From: Brevibacterium paucivorans
GTDB lineage: Bacteria > Actinomycetota > Actinomycetes > Actinomycetales > Brevibacteriaceae
Assembly (NCBI RefSeq): GCF_016907735.1
Contig: NZ_JAFBCP010000001.1
Coordinates: 682,001 to 746,000 of the forward strand
Direction of reading: 5' to 3'
Length of the DNA stretch: 64,000 bases
Made by a program: the position numbers and the translations under genes. The notes beneath the pieces were generated by a model that saw nothing but the letters and a program-made list of their open reading frames with translations, was not told the origin of the DNA and did not search any database. Shown piece after piece: positions 18,670 to 27,870 of the stretch (the first letter of the stretch is position 1; each line of letters begins with the position of its first letter).

Positions 18670-21090
18670 TTACTTGCGACGTGCGCGGGTCAGTCCAACT
18701 GCGGTTGCACCAACAGCAAGCAACGCGATTCCTGCGGCAATCATGCCAGCGGTTTCGATACCGGTGCGTGGCAGTGGCTTGCCGTTACCGCTGTTTGCTG
18801 GTTCGTCCTGTGCGTTGTTGGAACCGTCCTTGTCAAGGGTTCCCTGACCGGGTTCTTCCTGACCTTCGTCAGATCCACCCTTGTCAGTACCTTCTTCAGT
18901 GCCTTCGCCGGTACCTTCGTCAGATCCGCCACGGTCCGAGCCCTCTTCTGAGCCCTCACCAGTTCCTTCGTCGGAGCCACCCTTGTCAGGGTCACCCATG
19001 TCTCCCGAGGAGTCGTCACCAGGCTTGGTGCCGTTTGAGGAGTCATCTGGCTTTTCTTCAGCGACGAAGCCCATCTTGGTTTCACGCATGATTGGGAGTG
19101 GGTTGTTGTCCCACCACTCAGCGTCTGGGTCGGCAACCAGGGTGCTGTTGAACTCTTTCGCACCGTCGGTCTTGTCGGAGTTACGGACCAGGTGGAACTT
19201 CACCTCAGTTTCGCCGGCCTTAACCTTGTCGACGCGAACGGTGTTTTCAGTACCTTCGATAACCTTGGCGTCGTCCCATTTCACGTCGAAGCCCTTAGGG
19301 GCTTCAACCGTGAAGAGCAGGTTCTCAGCTTCGACCTTCGACTTAATCTTGAGGGAGAAGTCGTTCTTCGTCTTGTCTGGAGCGTAAACTTCTGCGGTTG
19401 CGTCTCCGCTACGCAGAATGTCTTTTGCGAAGTCAGCCTGGCGTTCCTTCTTGTCAGGCGATACCGGCGAGTTCTTTTCGAAGTACTTCTGCCAGATTTC
19501 AAAGTCGGTCAGACCGGACTGTTCGAATGTACCCTTTGCGAAGGCTCCGAAGTTGTCACCGCCGTTTGCCAGGAACGACAGGGTAGCTACACGGTATTCC
19601 TTTGCAGGGTCAATGTCTTCTCCGTTGACCTTGACTGACTTAACCCGCTTAGCTGGGTCTTCAGCGCTCGAGTCGTAGATAACGCTCAGTTCTTTCGAGA
19701 TACCCAAGTGCAGGAATGGGCGCGATGCTTCAGCCGGTTGCCACTGCTGAGCGAAGAGTTCGATGACGTCTTCACCCTTCATGGTGACAACACCGTGGTC
19801 GTTAGCAAACGGAAGAACCTGGTTGAGTTCACCGTCGGTGACAACACCCTTGCCTTCCTTCAGCTTGCCTTTGCCAAAGTAGTCGTCCATCTTCATGTCA
19901 GTGCGCAGACCACCTGGGTTGGTGATACCGAAGTCAGCTTCTTTCAGGTTGGAGTACGTGACACCTTCCTTCAGAGCGTCTGCAACCAGGTTCCCCAGGG
20001 TGCTTTCTGCACCGCGGTCTTCTGAACCGTCTTCTTTGAATGCACGCGTGATGTCTTCGGTGATTTCACCGGCTTTAACCGATCCGACCTTTTGAGCTTT
20101 CGCTTCTGCGTCGTCGATGATCTTCTTGGCACCTGCAGGCACGTTGTCCTTGTAGGCGGTCACCTTTCCGCGGTCATCGCGTTCGGTTCCAACACCTTCA
20201 ACTTCGATCAGTTCAGAGGACTTAACGGTCCAGTCGCCGTTACCTTCTGACGTGAGGCGCACATCAGCAAGTGCTTCACCGTAGTTAGCGGCCTGAACCA
20301 CTGGGCGGGTGCGGTCGGTGCCTGGAATCTTAGCCTTCAGGTTCATCTCGATGTGCGAGTGACCAAAGAACATTGCGTCGATAGAAGGGTCAGCTTCTTC
20401 TACCAGCGAACCGAACTCGTCGTTTGAAGCAACAGCTTCTTTGATACTGCCAGCGGACGAAGGCCCGGTGTGCGCTTCCAGAATCGTGATGTCAGGCTTT
20501 TCGTCTGAAGCTTCGAGTTCTTTAGCTGCCTTGTTGACTGCCTTGACGGGGTCGATGAAGTCGATCTTCGAGATTCCGTCCGGCGATACCAGAGCCTTGG
20601 TGTCCTTGGTGACTACACCAATAACAGCCACCTTGACGCCGTTGACATCGTACGTGGTGTAAGCGGGGAACGCCGGTTCGTCGGTTCCCTTCTTCACAAC
20701 ATTGGCACCCAGGTGCTGGAACTTGGTGTCACGGCTAGTGATGTCGTCGTATCCGCGGTCGAATTCGTGGTTACCCACAGCCGAAGCGTCAAGGCCCAGT
20801 TCGTCGAGGTACTCAAGGGTGGGGTTGTCCTTCTGCGAGGAGGATGCGTAGGTGGATGCACCAATGTTGTCACCAGCAGACAGGAACGTGGAGGTTTCCT
20901 GGCGGTTGTCAGAGACAGCGGCGGCGAGGTCGGCACCCACACCCGACCCGATTCGTCCGTGGAAGTCGGTGATGTTCAGAATCTGGAATTCGGTGCCCTT
21001 GTCGGCTACACCGAACGCAGGGAGCGCTCCAAGTGGCGACACGACAGCGAGAGCTGACACAGCCGCAAATGCGCGGGTTGTTCGCTTCAT
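18670..21090 (-). CDS. LPXTG-anchored bifunctional 5'-nucleotidase / metallophosphatase (UshA-like)
   Basis: 806 residues. Signal peptide 1-29; metallophosphoesterase domain about 33-300 with ITDFHGRIGSG, AGDNIGAS, GNHEFDRGYDD and FFGHSHIEMN; 5'-nucleotidase C-terminal domain about 335-560 (NLVADALKEG, NPGGLRTDM, GGDNFGAF). After an Ig-like stretch comes a Gly/Ser/Asp/Glu wall-spanning segment and the sorting signal LPRTG (773-777), a hydrophobic helix and RARRK. It should hydrolyse nucleotides or related phosphate esters at the cell surface, releasing nucleosides and phosphate. GATGAGGAC lies before the ATG at 21090. The gene interrupts the usual truA-rplM adjacency. Confidence 0.92.
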   Translation of the reverse strand: MKRTTRAFAAVSALAVVSPLGALPAFGVADKGTEFQILNITDFHGRIGSGVGADLAAAVSDNRQETSTFLSAGDNIGASTYASSSQKDNPTLEYLDELGLDASAVGNHEFDRGYDDITSRDTKFQHLGANVVKKGTDEPAFPAYTTYDVNGVKVAVIGVVTKDTKALVSPDGISKIDFIDPVKAVNKAAKELEASDEKPDITILEAHTGPSSAGSIKEAVASNDEFGSLVEEADPSIDAMFFGHSHIEMNLKAKIPGTDRTRPVVQAANYGEALADVRLTSEGNGDWTVKSSELIEVEGVGTERDDRGKVTAYKDNVPAGAKKIIDDAEAKAQKVGSVKAGEITEDITRAFKEDGSEDRGAESTLGNLVADALKEGVTYSNLKEADFGITNPGGLRTDMKMDDYFGKGKLKEGKGVVTDGELNQVLPFANDHGVVTMKGEDVIELFAQQWQPAEASRPFLHLGISKELSVIYDSSAEDPAKRVKSVKVNGEDIDPAKEYRVATLSFLANGGDNFGAFAKGTFEQSGLTDFEIWQKYFEKNSPVSPDKKERQADFAKDILRSGDATAEVYAPDKTKNDFSLKIKSKVEAENLLFTVEAPKGFDVKWDDAKVIEGTENTVRVDKVKAGETEVKFHLVRNSDKTDGAKEFNSTLVADPDAEWWDNNPLPIMRETKMGFVAEEKPDDSSNGTKPGDDSSGDMGDPDKGGSDEGTGEGSEEGSDRGGSDEGTGEGTEEGTDKGGSDEGQEEPGQGTLDKDGSNNAQDEPANSGNGKPLPRTGIETAGMIAAGIALLAVGATAVGLTRARRK
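18862..18987 (-). repeat. In-frame 51-bp tandem repeat in the wall-spanning region
   Basis: About two and a half copies of a 17-residue unit (GGSDEGTGEGSEEGSDR, then GGSDEGTGEGTEEGTDK) lie just before the sorting signal of the nucleotidase. The acidic, flexible unit fits a wall spacer. Such repeats change copy number readily, so length may vary between strains. Confidence 0.75.
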
Positions 21091-21233
21091 AATGTCCTCA
21101 TCAAGGGAGTGAAATTAACAAATGTTCTCAATTCCTATCAGCGGAGCATGAACTTGAGGTAAACCACAGCAATGACTGCGTAAATGATGTGAGCCGGTCA
21201 CGCGAACAACTCACATCGCCACCCCAACTCGCG

Positions 21234-22160
21234 CTACTCAGCGTCTCTTCGAGCGCGGGTTTGCTGATTGCGCACGGCCCACTCGCCAGGCTCGGGGTAC
21301 CCCACGTCTTCCAAAACCAGCCCGTGAGCTGGGAAAACAAACATGGGGAACTCGGAACGACCTCGGCGGGCTTCTTCGCACATGCCAACCAACCCATCCG
21401 GCGCCCACTTACCCTCCCCCACCTTGACGAGGCCGCCCACCAGGGCGCGCACCATGTGGTGGCAGAATGCGTCGGCGCGTAGGAAGAACTCGATCACGCC
21501 GTTGCAATCGCGCGCCACCCGCAGTTCTTCCAACGTGCGAATGGTGGTCGAACCTTCTCGTGGCTTGCAGAAGGGAAGGAAGTCGCGCAGTCCGCACGCC
21601 TGTTGGGCAGCCGCACTCATCGCAGCAACATCCAGGTCCATTCTGTGCGCCACGGTGAAAGCAGCGGTGAGCGGGTCGGTAAACGCTTGCGGATCGGCCA
21701 GTCGGTACGTGTAGGAGCGCCACAGAGCAGAAAAACGGGCGTCGAAATCGGAATGCACGACCGCGACGTCGTGGATCACAATGTCACCGGCGTCCTGGTG
21801 GGCAAGCACACCGCGCAACCGAGACTTCAACCCTTGAGCCGGCGTTCGTTGCTCGCCCCGCGCCCGAGGTTGCCCCACCAACCGCGGAAAGTCGCCTTGG
21901 GCAATGTCCACATGGACGACCTGCCTGCGTGCGTGAACTCCCGCGTCCGTACGGCCGGCTACCGTCACGCGAACCGGGGTGCTGAGAATCCGGGCGAGCG
22001 CAGTTTCGAGTTCCCCTTGCACGGTGCGCAGATGTGGTTGAAGCGCCCACCCGTGGAAGTTGGTGCCTACGTACCCCAGGCCGATCCGAAAGCGTTGGTG
22101 CTGATCAGCCTGGCTCGGCACCTCTGTTTGGCGCGACTCCTCAGCGTTGCGAGCCGTCAC
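21234..22160 (-). CDS. truA: tRNA pseudouridine(38-40) synthase
   Basis: 308 residues; isomerises U38-U40 in the anticodon arm of tRNAs. The catalytic aspartate is in AGRTDAGVHARRQVVHVD, with GLGYVGTNFHGWA at the N-terminus and FLRADAFCHHMVRALVGGLVKVGEG in the C-terminal half, all TruA hallmarks. An insertion of about 20 residues (RARGEQRTPAQGLKSRL) follows the catalytic loop. The GTG start at 22160 abuts the LemA stop. The truA-rplM-rpsI order is conserved, here with the nucleotidase inserted. Confidence 0.93.
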   Translation of the reverse strand: MTARNAEESRQTEVPSQADQHQRFRIGLGYVGTNFHGWALQPHLRTVQGELETALARILSTPVRVTVAGRTDAGVHARRQVVHVDIAQGDFPRLVGQPRARGEQRTPAQGLKSRLRGVLAHQDAGDIVIHDVAVVHSDFDARFSALWRSYTYRLADPQAFTDPLTAAFTVAHRMDLDVAAMSAAAQQACGLRDFLPFCKPREGSTTIRTLEELRVARDCNGVIEFFLRADAFCHHMVRALVGGLVKVGEGKWAPDGLVGMCEEARRGRSEFPMFVFPAHGLVLEDVGYPEPGEWAVRNQQTRARRDAE

Positions 22161-22865
22161 TTAGCCGAACACGCTTCCTGGCCGGTACCCCGTGCCTTTT
22201 TCACGCTCGGATGTGCGGTTGGCGATGGGCACGTCATCGGTAAGTTCGTTGGGCGTGTAAGCGATGTACGCGAAGTTCCGATACACCCGCATCAGCGGGC
22301 GCGAGATCCACGAGGAACGCATCGTCGAATACTGCATAACAACCAGGTTGTAATAGCGCACGGCCGCTGACAGGCGGTGCTCCACCATGAGGAGGTGTTC
22401 GTAGAGGTCGTGGAGTTGGACGTGGCACCGTTCGTGGGTTTGGTTGGTTTCGCCTCGCACCTTCGCAATCTGCGCTAATGCGTCAATCGCCGAGGTGAGT
22501 TGGTCTTCCGCTGGCCCCACACTGGCCGTTGTGTCACCTGGAGTTGCAGGCTCTTCCGTGCCCACCGAGACGGCCTGGGTGAGGGCAGATGAAAGTTCAC
22601 GGCAGGCCACGTCTCGTTCCGCAGTTGAGCCGATTGCCGCACCGTCGCCGACATCAACACTGCTATTACCGCGACACGCGCGCGCAAGGCTCACAAATTC
22701 CGGAACGAGTGCGTGACGTTGTTCGCGTTGCACATTGACCTGGCGTAACGCTTCTAGGCACAGGTCTCGGGCGAGTGACAGCTGGTTGTTGCGGATCACA
22801 AGAACGATCGCAGACGCAGCGACAACGACCAGGACAATCAGAAGAATTGCCAAAGCCCACGCCAC
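22161..22865 (-). CDS. LemA-family membrane-anchored protein
   Basis: 234 residues. One N-terminal membrane helix (about 3-25) is followed by RNNQLSLARDLCLEALRQVNVQ and REQRHALVPEFVSLA, the LemA pattern of a helical bundle exposed outside the cytoplasm, and later RYYNLVVMQYSTMRSSW. The middle (about 70-125) is a low-similarity insertion. The biochemical role of LemA proteins is not established. It lies directly upstream of truA and divergent from the mannosyltransferase. Confidence 0.75.
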   Translation of the reverse strand: MAWALAILLIVLVVVAASAIVLVIRNNQLSLARDLCLEALRQVNVQREQRHALVPEFVSLARACRGNSSVDVGDGAAIGSTAERDVACRELSSALTQAVSVGTEEPATPGDTTASVGPAEDQLTSAIDALAQIAKVRGETNQTHERCHVQLHDLYEHLLMVEHRLSAAVRYYNLVVMQYSTMRSSWISRPLMRVYRNFAYIAYTPNELTDDVPIANRTSEREKGTGYRPGSVFG

Positions 22866-22976
22866 CGTTTGCTCCTTTAGTTCAATGACACTTTCGCCGG
22901 ATATGACTGGATATCAATCGCGACGTCTGCACGCCCCGTTATTACCCACCGGTTAAGTTTACCGTTTAGTTAGCCA

Positions 22977-23004
22977 TTGTTCGTACTGACACCGTCTTTA
23001 TGTT
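22977..23004 (+). promoter_or_regulatory. Candidate sigma-70-type promoter for the GT4 gene
   Basis: TTGTTC (22977-22982) and TATGTT (22999-23004) are separated by 16 bp, close to the vegetative consensus, and would start transcription about 15-20 nt before the GTG at 23029. The rest of the 163-bp divergent gap shows no gene. Confidence 0.45.
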
Positions 23005-23028
23005 ACTTCACTGAGGTCTAATGCAGGT

Positions 23029-24204
23029 GTGAGAGTTGCGATTATTGCTGAGTCCTTCTTGCCCCAGACCAACGGCGTCGTTCACACGGTCGTTCGAGTC
23101 CTTGAACACTTGGCTGAGCGAGGTGACGACGTCATCGTGATCGCCCCCGGCTCTCGTCACGACTCCCCCACCGAACTTTCGGGCGCTCGTATTGTGCGAG
23201 TGCCCTCTTTTGCGATGCCTAAGTACCGCAAGGTTCGGGTTGCTCCTGGTGGCGTTCCTCGCATCCGCCGCATTCTGGCCGACTACGACCCAGACGTCGT
23301 TCACCTGGCTTCCCCGTTCGTCCTGGGATGGCGCGGTGTGCTCGCAGCTCAGGACCTGGGCATCCCGTCAGTAGCTGTGTACCAGACTGAAGTACCCGCC
23401 TACGCCGCACGCTACGGTCTGCGCGGAGTGGAAAACCTCATGTGGAACCACGTGCGCAACATCCACCAGCACGCATCGCTGACTCTCGCTCCGTCTTCGT
23501 TCACGATCGACCAGCTCCAAAGCCACGGGGTAGCTAATGTGCGGTTGTGGGCCCGAGGTGTTGACTCGACCCGCTTTGACCCCAGCCACCGCTCGGAAGA
23601 GTGGCGGGCGCGCATGTCCCCTGAAGGCAAGAAGATCGTTGGTTTCGTTGGGCGCCTAGCAGTCGAGAAGCAGGTCGAAGACTTGGTGCGATTGGGCAAC
23701 ATTCCCAACGTTCAGTTGGTCATTGTGGGTGAGGGACCACAGCGTGCCCGCCTGCAACAACTCCTGCCAAACGCCGTTTTCACTGGCTTCCTGGGTGGGG
23801 CCGCTTTGGCTCAGGCAGTTGCGAGCTTTGACGTCATGGTGTCCCCAGGCGAGTTTGAAACGTTCTGCCAGACCATCCAAGAGGCAATGGCAAGCGCCGT
23901 TCCCGTGGTGGCCCCAGCCCGAGGTGGCCCACTGGACTTGGTCGACCACTCCCGCACCGGATGGCTGTACACACCAGGCGATCTCAGCGCTATGGAACGT
24001 CACGTCCGTGACCTGGTAGGTGACGACGCTAAGCGAGCAGCGTTCGGTGAAGCGGCTCGCAAGGTGGTCTTGGGACGTACGTGGAAGAGCGTGTGCTCAC
24101 AGCTGGTGGGTCACTACGCTTCAGCGATCGATTCGCCTGCCCCACAGGTGATCGGCCGGTCGCTCATCGGCGCCCCTCGCTGGGCACAGGACCGCGTCAG
24201 CTAA
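23029..24204 (+). CDS. GT4 glycosyltransferase, MgtA/PimB-like alpha-mannosyltransferase
   Basis: 391 residues in two Rossmann-like GT-B domains. The N-terminus RVAIIAESFLPQTNGVV carries the glycine-rich acceptor loop; the C-terminal donor domain has VGRLAVEKQVEDLV, FTGFLGG and SPGEFETFCQTIQEAMASAVPVVA (the EX7E retaining motif, split here for length: GEFETFCQTIQEAM). Close to mycobacterial MgtA and PimB', which mannosylate a glucuronosyl- or phosphatidylinositol-based lipid from GDP-mannose for lipoglycans. Exact acceptor not determinable. GTG start with little leader; divergent from the LemA gene. Confidence 0.82.
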   Translation: MRVAIIAESFLPQTNGVVHTVVRVLEHLAERGDDVIVIAPGSRHDSPTELSGARIVRVPSFAMPKYRKVRVAPGGVPRIRRILADYDPDVVHLASPFVLGWRGVLAAQDLGIPSVAVYQTEVPAYAARYGLRGVENLMWNHVRNIHQHASLTLAPSSFTIDQLQSHGVANVRLWARGVDSTRFDPSHRSEEWRARMSPEGKKIVGFVGRLAVEKQVEDLVRLGNIPNVQLVIVGEGPQRARLQQLLPNAVFTGFLGGAALAQAVASFDVMVSPGEFETFCQTIQEAMASAVPVVAPARGGPLDLVDHSRTGWLYTPGDLSAMERHVRDLVGDDAKRAAFGEAARKVVLGRTWKSVCSQLVGHYASAIDSPAPQVIGRSLIGAPRWAQDRVS

Positions 24205-24216
24205 ACAAGGACCGCA

Positions 24217-24831
24217 CTAATCCAGGATCCCGCGAGCTTCAAGTGCGCGACCGGTGTCTTGTGCGTACTTCACGGCGCCTAACATGACCGGAACGGTGCG
24301 GGCGCGGATATCATTTTCTAATCCGCGCGCGCTCGCCGCGTCTTGTGCCGTGTCGGCCAAGTCTGCCAGGTAAGAAACACTGCGCACCGCGATCGCTGCT
24401 GCGAGCGCCGGCACCTGCGGGCGGATCCCTACGAGCTTCAAGGGTTGCACCAGCATGCTGAAAAGATCCAGCAACATCGACAAAGGCGTCGACAGCATGA
24501 AGATCTGAGCACTCACGACGCACGTGATCATCACCGTGATGATGCGCGCGGCATTCCACCAGTCGCTCAAGAACACGTGGACTACCACCAGCAACAAGAA
24601 AATGAGCCACATCCGTCGAATGGGCCCCAGAATCTGACCCAGGCTCATCTTGGCTGTCAACCCAATCAGAACCAGCATCACGATGAGACCAGCGTTCACA
24701 AACGGGTTGCGAGCCAGCATCACCACCAAAGTCAACACCGTCAGTGAAGCGAATTTCACGCCCACTGGAGCCGCGTGCAACCACCCACGACGAGGCGAGC
24801 ACACCCCCAAAAACTGTTGCCGACGCCTCAT
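24217..24831 (-). CDS. bioN: Energy-coupling factor transmembrane protein EcfT/BioN
   Basis: 204-residue CbiQ/EcfT-type membrane protein with five or so helices and the cytoplasmic coupling motifs AASARGLEND and ALEARGILD, which contact the ATPase. Together with BioM and BioY it forms a three-part ECF biotin importer. The ATG at 24831 overlaps the bioM stop as ATGA; a longer in-frame start lies inside bioM and is rejected. The order bioY-bioM-bioN is the classical operon. Confidence 0.88.
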   Translation of the reverse strand: MRRRQQFLGVCSPRRGWLHAAPVGVKFASLTVLTLVVMLARNPFVNAGLIVMLVLIGLTAKMSLGQILGPIRRMWLIFLLLVVVHVFLSDWWNAARIITVMITCVVSAQIFMLSTPLSMLLDLFSMLVQPLKLVGIRPQVPALAAAIAVRSVSYLADLADTAQDAASARGLENDIRARTVPVMLGAVKYAQDTGRALEARGILD

Positions 24832-25523
24832 GCGACACTCGCTCGGTACTCGGCAACCACCTCGGCCGGGGCGCCCATGCCACACACCTGCCCGCTGTCG
24901 ATAAACACACACTCATGCCCGTCCAGCGCAAAATCCAGGTCGTGGGTAGAAAACACCACCTGGACACCGCGCCGGTCCACCAGATCACGTAGCGTGCGCC
25001 GCAGAAGAAGCGTGTTCTTCAAGTCCAGCAGGGTCGCCGGCTCATCGAGCACCAGAACCTCGGGGTCCACCGCCAACACCGTCGCCAACGCGACCAGCTG
25101 GCGCTGCCCGCCAGACAGTTCGTAAACGGAGCGACTGGCGAGGTCCTCCACCCCGAGTTCGGCGAGCATGGCCATCGCGGCCGGTTTGCGTTCAGCCTTG
25201 GGCAGGTGACGCAGGGACAGCTGCACGTCCTCGACCACCGTAGGCATGACCAGCTGGGCGGCGGGGTCGCTGAAGACGAACCCCACGCGCTTGCGCACTT
25301 CCTTGAGGTTTTGCGTGACGCTGAGCTCACCTACGCGAACATCGCCCGAGGTGGGTGTCATCAGACCGTTGATCATCTGGAGGAAGGTGGTCTTGCCCGA
25401 TCCGTTGGGGCCAATGACTGACGTCATTGGCTGTGTGAGCGTGACCGAGGTGGTGTCGAGGAGGACCCTTTCGGGCCCTCCAACTTCGTCGATCGCCACC
25501 CGCGCGGCGTCAAACGTGATCAC
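24828..25523 (-). CDS. bioM: Biotin ECF transporter ATP-binding protein BioM
   Basis: 231 residues. Walker A GPNGSGKTT (38-46), Q-loop FVFSDPAAQLV, signature LSGGQRQLVALA, Walker B VLVLDEPA and H-loop FSTHDLDFAL are all present, so the ATPase should be active. The SDPAAQLV Q-loop is typical of ECF ATPases. The GTG at 25523 overlaps bioY as GTGA and the stop overlaps bioN. Confidence 0.92.
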   Translation of the reverse strand: MITFDAARVAIDEVGGPERVLLDTTSVTLTQPMTSVIGPNGSGKTTFLQMINGLMTPTSGDVRVGELSVTQNLKEVRKRVGFVFSDPAAQLVMPTVVEDVQLSLRHLPKAERKPAAMAMLAELGVEDLASRSVYELSGGQRQLVALATVLAVDPEVLVLDEPATLLDLKNTLLLRRTLRDLVDRRGVQVVFSTHDLDFALDGHECVFIDSGQVCGMGAPAEVVAEYRASVA

Positions 25524-26128
25524 CGGCGCACCAGCACGGTGGGGAAGGCACGGTGAACCATGAGTGCAATTGCACCGGCGAGAATGTTCTTCACAAGGTC
25601 GCCAGGCCAGAATGGAATGTCCGCCAAGAACGCTGCACCCAGTGGAACGTCAGCGTTGAAGTGAATACCGAACGCACCAATGGGCCACACAATGAGGTAA
25701 CGGGCAACCAGAGCCGCACCGACCAGGGCGAGCCACAGTTTCACACCGGTGAGCTTCTTAACAGACATCTGCGCCAGTAGACCAATGAGACCTGCAAAGA
25801 ATGGGAAAGACACCAGGTAGCCTGCGCTGGGTCCTGCGAGTGCACCCAGGCCCCCAGAACCGCCAGCAAACACGGGAAGTCCGATCAGGCCCAGCACCAG
25901 GTACAGGCCGGTTGCTGCGAATGCGCGCCATGCGCCCAAGACCATTCCGGAGATCGCGATCGTGAGGGTTTGCACCGTGATTGGTACGCCGACTCCGCCG
26001 ACCGGAATAGGCGGGATCAGCGCGGATACCCAAATGAGGGCCGCGAAGACCGCGATATAAGCGACGTCCATGCCCACGCTACGCGCTTGTGGCGCGCGGC
26101 GTGCTTCAGCCGAAGTGGAAGTAGACAT
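25520..26128 (-). CDS. bioY: Biotin-binding ECF S-component BioY
   Basis: 202 residues with six predicted helices. VYIAVFAALI-like first helix (DVAYIAVFAALIWVSA), PIPVGGVGVPITVQTL and LGLPVFAGGSGGLGALAGPSAGYLV-type segments (in pieces: LIGLPVFAGGSGG, GALAGPSAGYLVSFP) are the BioY signature. It binds biotin in the membrane and docks on BioMN. The start at 26128 has AAGGAG 7 nt upstream. A BioQ-like palindrome upstream suggests repression in biotin-replete cells. Confidence 0.93.
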   Translation of the reverse strand: MSTSTSAEARRAPQARSVGMDVAYIAVFAALIWVSALIPPIPVGGVGVPITVQTLTIAISGMVLGAWRAFAATGLYLVLGLIGLPVFAGGSGGLGALAGPSAGYLVSFPFFAGLIGLLAQMSVKKLTGVKLWLALVGAALVARYLIVWPIGAFGIHFNADVPLGAAFLADIPFWPGDLVKNILAGAIALMVHRAFPTVLVRR

Positions 26129-26149
26129 TTCATTCTCCTTGTACACAGG

Positions 26150-26198
26150 TTCACCCACCCTGGGTGAAATCTCACCTAGTGTAACTGAACGGCGTTCA
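26150..26198 (-). promoter_or_regulatory. Two palindromic operators upstream of bioY, one BioQ-like
   Basis: TGAAC-GGC-GTTCA at 26186-26198 is a perfect 13-bp palindrome with the 5-3-5 layout of the BioQ (TetR family) operator reported for actinobacterial biotin genes. Nearer bioY, TTCACCCA-CCC-TGGGTGAA at 26150-26168 is a perfect 8-3-8 palindrome, immediately followed by a further half-site (TCACC). Position 20-70 bp upstream of the start suits repression. Confidence 0.6.
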
Positions 26199-26257
26199 GG
26201 AGATGTAACTGGGGCGCGGGGTGCCTCAGTTTGGGCCCACGGTTGGGGCTTTGTGGT

Positions 26258-27838
26258 TTACTCCCATTCGATGGTGCCGGGTGGCTTCGACGTGATGTCG
26301 AGGACCACCCGGTTGATTTCGTCCACCTCGTTGGTGATGCGGTTGGAAATTGTGGAGAGCACGTCGTACGGCACGCGAGTCCAGTCGGCTGTCATAGCGT
26401 CTTCGCTGGATACTGGGCGCAACACGATGGGGTGGCCATAGGTACGACCGTCGCCCTGCACACCCACCGAACGCACATCGGCCAGGAGTACCACAGGGCA
26501 CTGCCAAATGCTGTCATCCAGCCCTGCTCGCGTGAGTTCTTCGCGGGCAATTGCGTCTGCTTCGCGAAGCACGTCGAGGCGGTCACGTGTCACTTCACCA
26601 ATGATGCGGATACCCAGACCAGGGCCGGGGAACGGCTGGCGTCCCACAATGACTTCAGGCAAGCCCAATTCGCGTCCGATCGCACGGACTTCGTCTTTAA
26701 ACAGCGCGCGCAGAGGTTCGACCAGCTTGAACTGGAGGTCTTCAGGCAATCCACCCACATTGTGGTGGCTCTTAATGTTGGCGGTTCCCGAACCACCTCC
26801 GGATTCCACCACGTCTGGGTACAGCGTGCCCTGCACCAAAAATTCGATGGGTTCTGCGTCGTTGCGCGACTGGGCAACCAAGTCAGCAGCGGCCGTTTCA
26901 AACACACGGATGAACTCGCGCCCAATGATCTTGCGCTTCGCTTCAGGGTCAGTGACACCGGCCAGCTCATTCAGGAACTGGTCTGCGGCATCGACGGTCA
27001 CCAACCGCACGCCTGTCGAAGCCACGTAGTCCTGTTCGACCTGCTTGCGTTCGTCTTTTCGCAGCAACCCGTGGTCAACAAAAACACACGTGAGCTGATC
27101 GCCCACCGCTTTGTGGACGAGAGCAGCTGCAACCGCGGAGTCGACTCCACCGGACAACGCGCAGATCACCTGCTTGTCCCCCACCTGCTGGCGGATCAGT
27201 TCAACCTGTTCGTCAATGACATTTCCAGCAGTCCACGTAGGTTCAAGTCCAGCGATTGAGTGCAAGAAGTTTTCCAGGGTTGCCTGGCCATACTCGGAGT
27301 GGAGCACTTCCGGGTGCCACTGCACACCGGCGAGTTTACGCTCAACACATTCAAACGCCGCAACGGGAGCCCCCGGAGTGGACGCAACAACGGTGAAACC
27401 TTCAGGCGCTTGCGCCACAGAATCGGAGTGCGACATCCATACGGTCTGATTTTCTGGCTGACCCTTTAGCAGCTGGGACGGCTCAGACACGCTCAAGGGC
27501 GTTGAGCCGTACTCACGCGACCCCGTGTGGGCAACCTTGCCACCGAAGTTGTGAGCCATCGACTGGAACCCGTAACAGATGCCAAACATGGGCACACCCA
27601 GTTCATACACCTCGGGATCCAAACTGGGAGCCCCTTCCGCGTACACGGAAGACGGCCCGCCAGACAGCACAACGGCAACTGGGTCACGGTCAGCGAACTC
27701 TTGAGCGGAAGCAGTGTGCGGAATAACTTCAGAGAACAAGCCAGCTTCACGAACGCGACGCGCAATCAGCTGAGCGTACTGTGCTCCGAAATCCACCACC
27801 AAGACGGGGCGTGAAGAAGTGGGAATGGAAGGTTGCAT
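26258..27838 (-). CDS. guaA: GMP synthase (glutamine-hydrolysing)
   Basis: 526 residues converting XMP to GMP. The class I glutamine amidotransferase domain (about 12-200) has FGICYGFQ (Cys88) and [13 protein letters not shown]; the ATP pyrophosphatase domain has [18 protein letters not shown] and the C-terminal dimerisation domain ends [13 protein letters not shown], an exact family ending. guaB3 and guaB lie 1.4 and 7 kb away on the same strand, so guanine nucleotide synthesis is concentrated here. Confidence 0.97.
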   Translation of the reverse strand: MQPSIPTSSRPVLVVDFGAQYAQLIARRVREAGLFSEVIPHTASAQEFADRDPVAVVLSGGPSSVYAEGAPSLDPEVYELGVPMFGICYGFQSMAHNFGGKVAHTGSREYGSTPLSVSEPSQLLKGQPENQTVWMSHSDSVAQAPEGFTVVASTPGAPVAAFECVERKLAGVQWHPEVLHSEYGQATLENFLHSIAGLEPTWTAGNVIDEQVELIRQQVGDKQVICALSGGVDSAVAAALVHKAVGDQLTCVFVDHGLLRKDERKQVEQDYVASTGVRLVTVDAADQFLNELAGVTDPEAKRKIIGREFIRVFETAAADLVAQSRNDAEPIEFLVQGTLYPDVVESGGGSGTANIKSHHNVGGLPEDLQFKLVEPLRALFKDEVRAIGRELGLPEVIVGRQPFPGPGLGIRIIGEVTRDRLDVLREADAIAREELTRAGLDDSIWQCPVVLLADVRSVGVQGDGRTYGHPIVLRPVSSEDAMTADWTRVPYDVLSTISNRITNEVDEINRVVLDITSKPPGTIEWE

Positions 27839-27870
27839 ACCGTCATCCTATCGAGCAAATACCAGGAAAA

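Noticed and set aside
21141-21197. A 19-codon minus-strand frame reading like one membrane helix (PAHIIYAVIAVVYLKFMLR) between truA and the nucleotidase
   Set aside because: It is bounded by two TGA codons and has no usable start codon; probably chance or a remnant.
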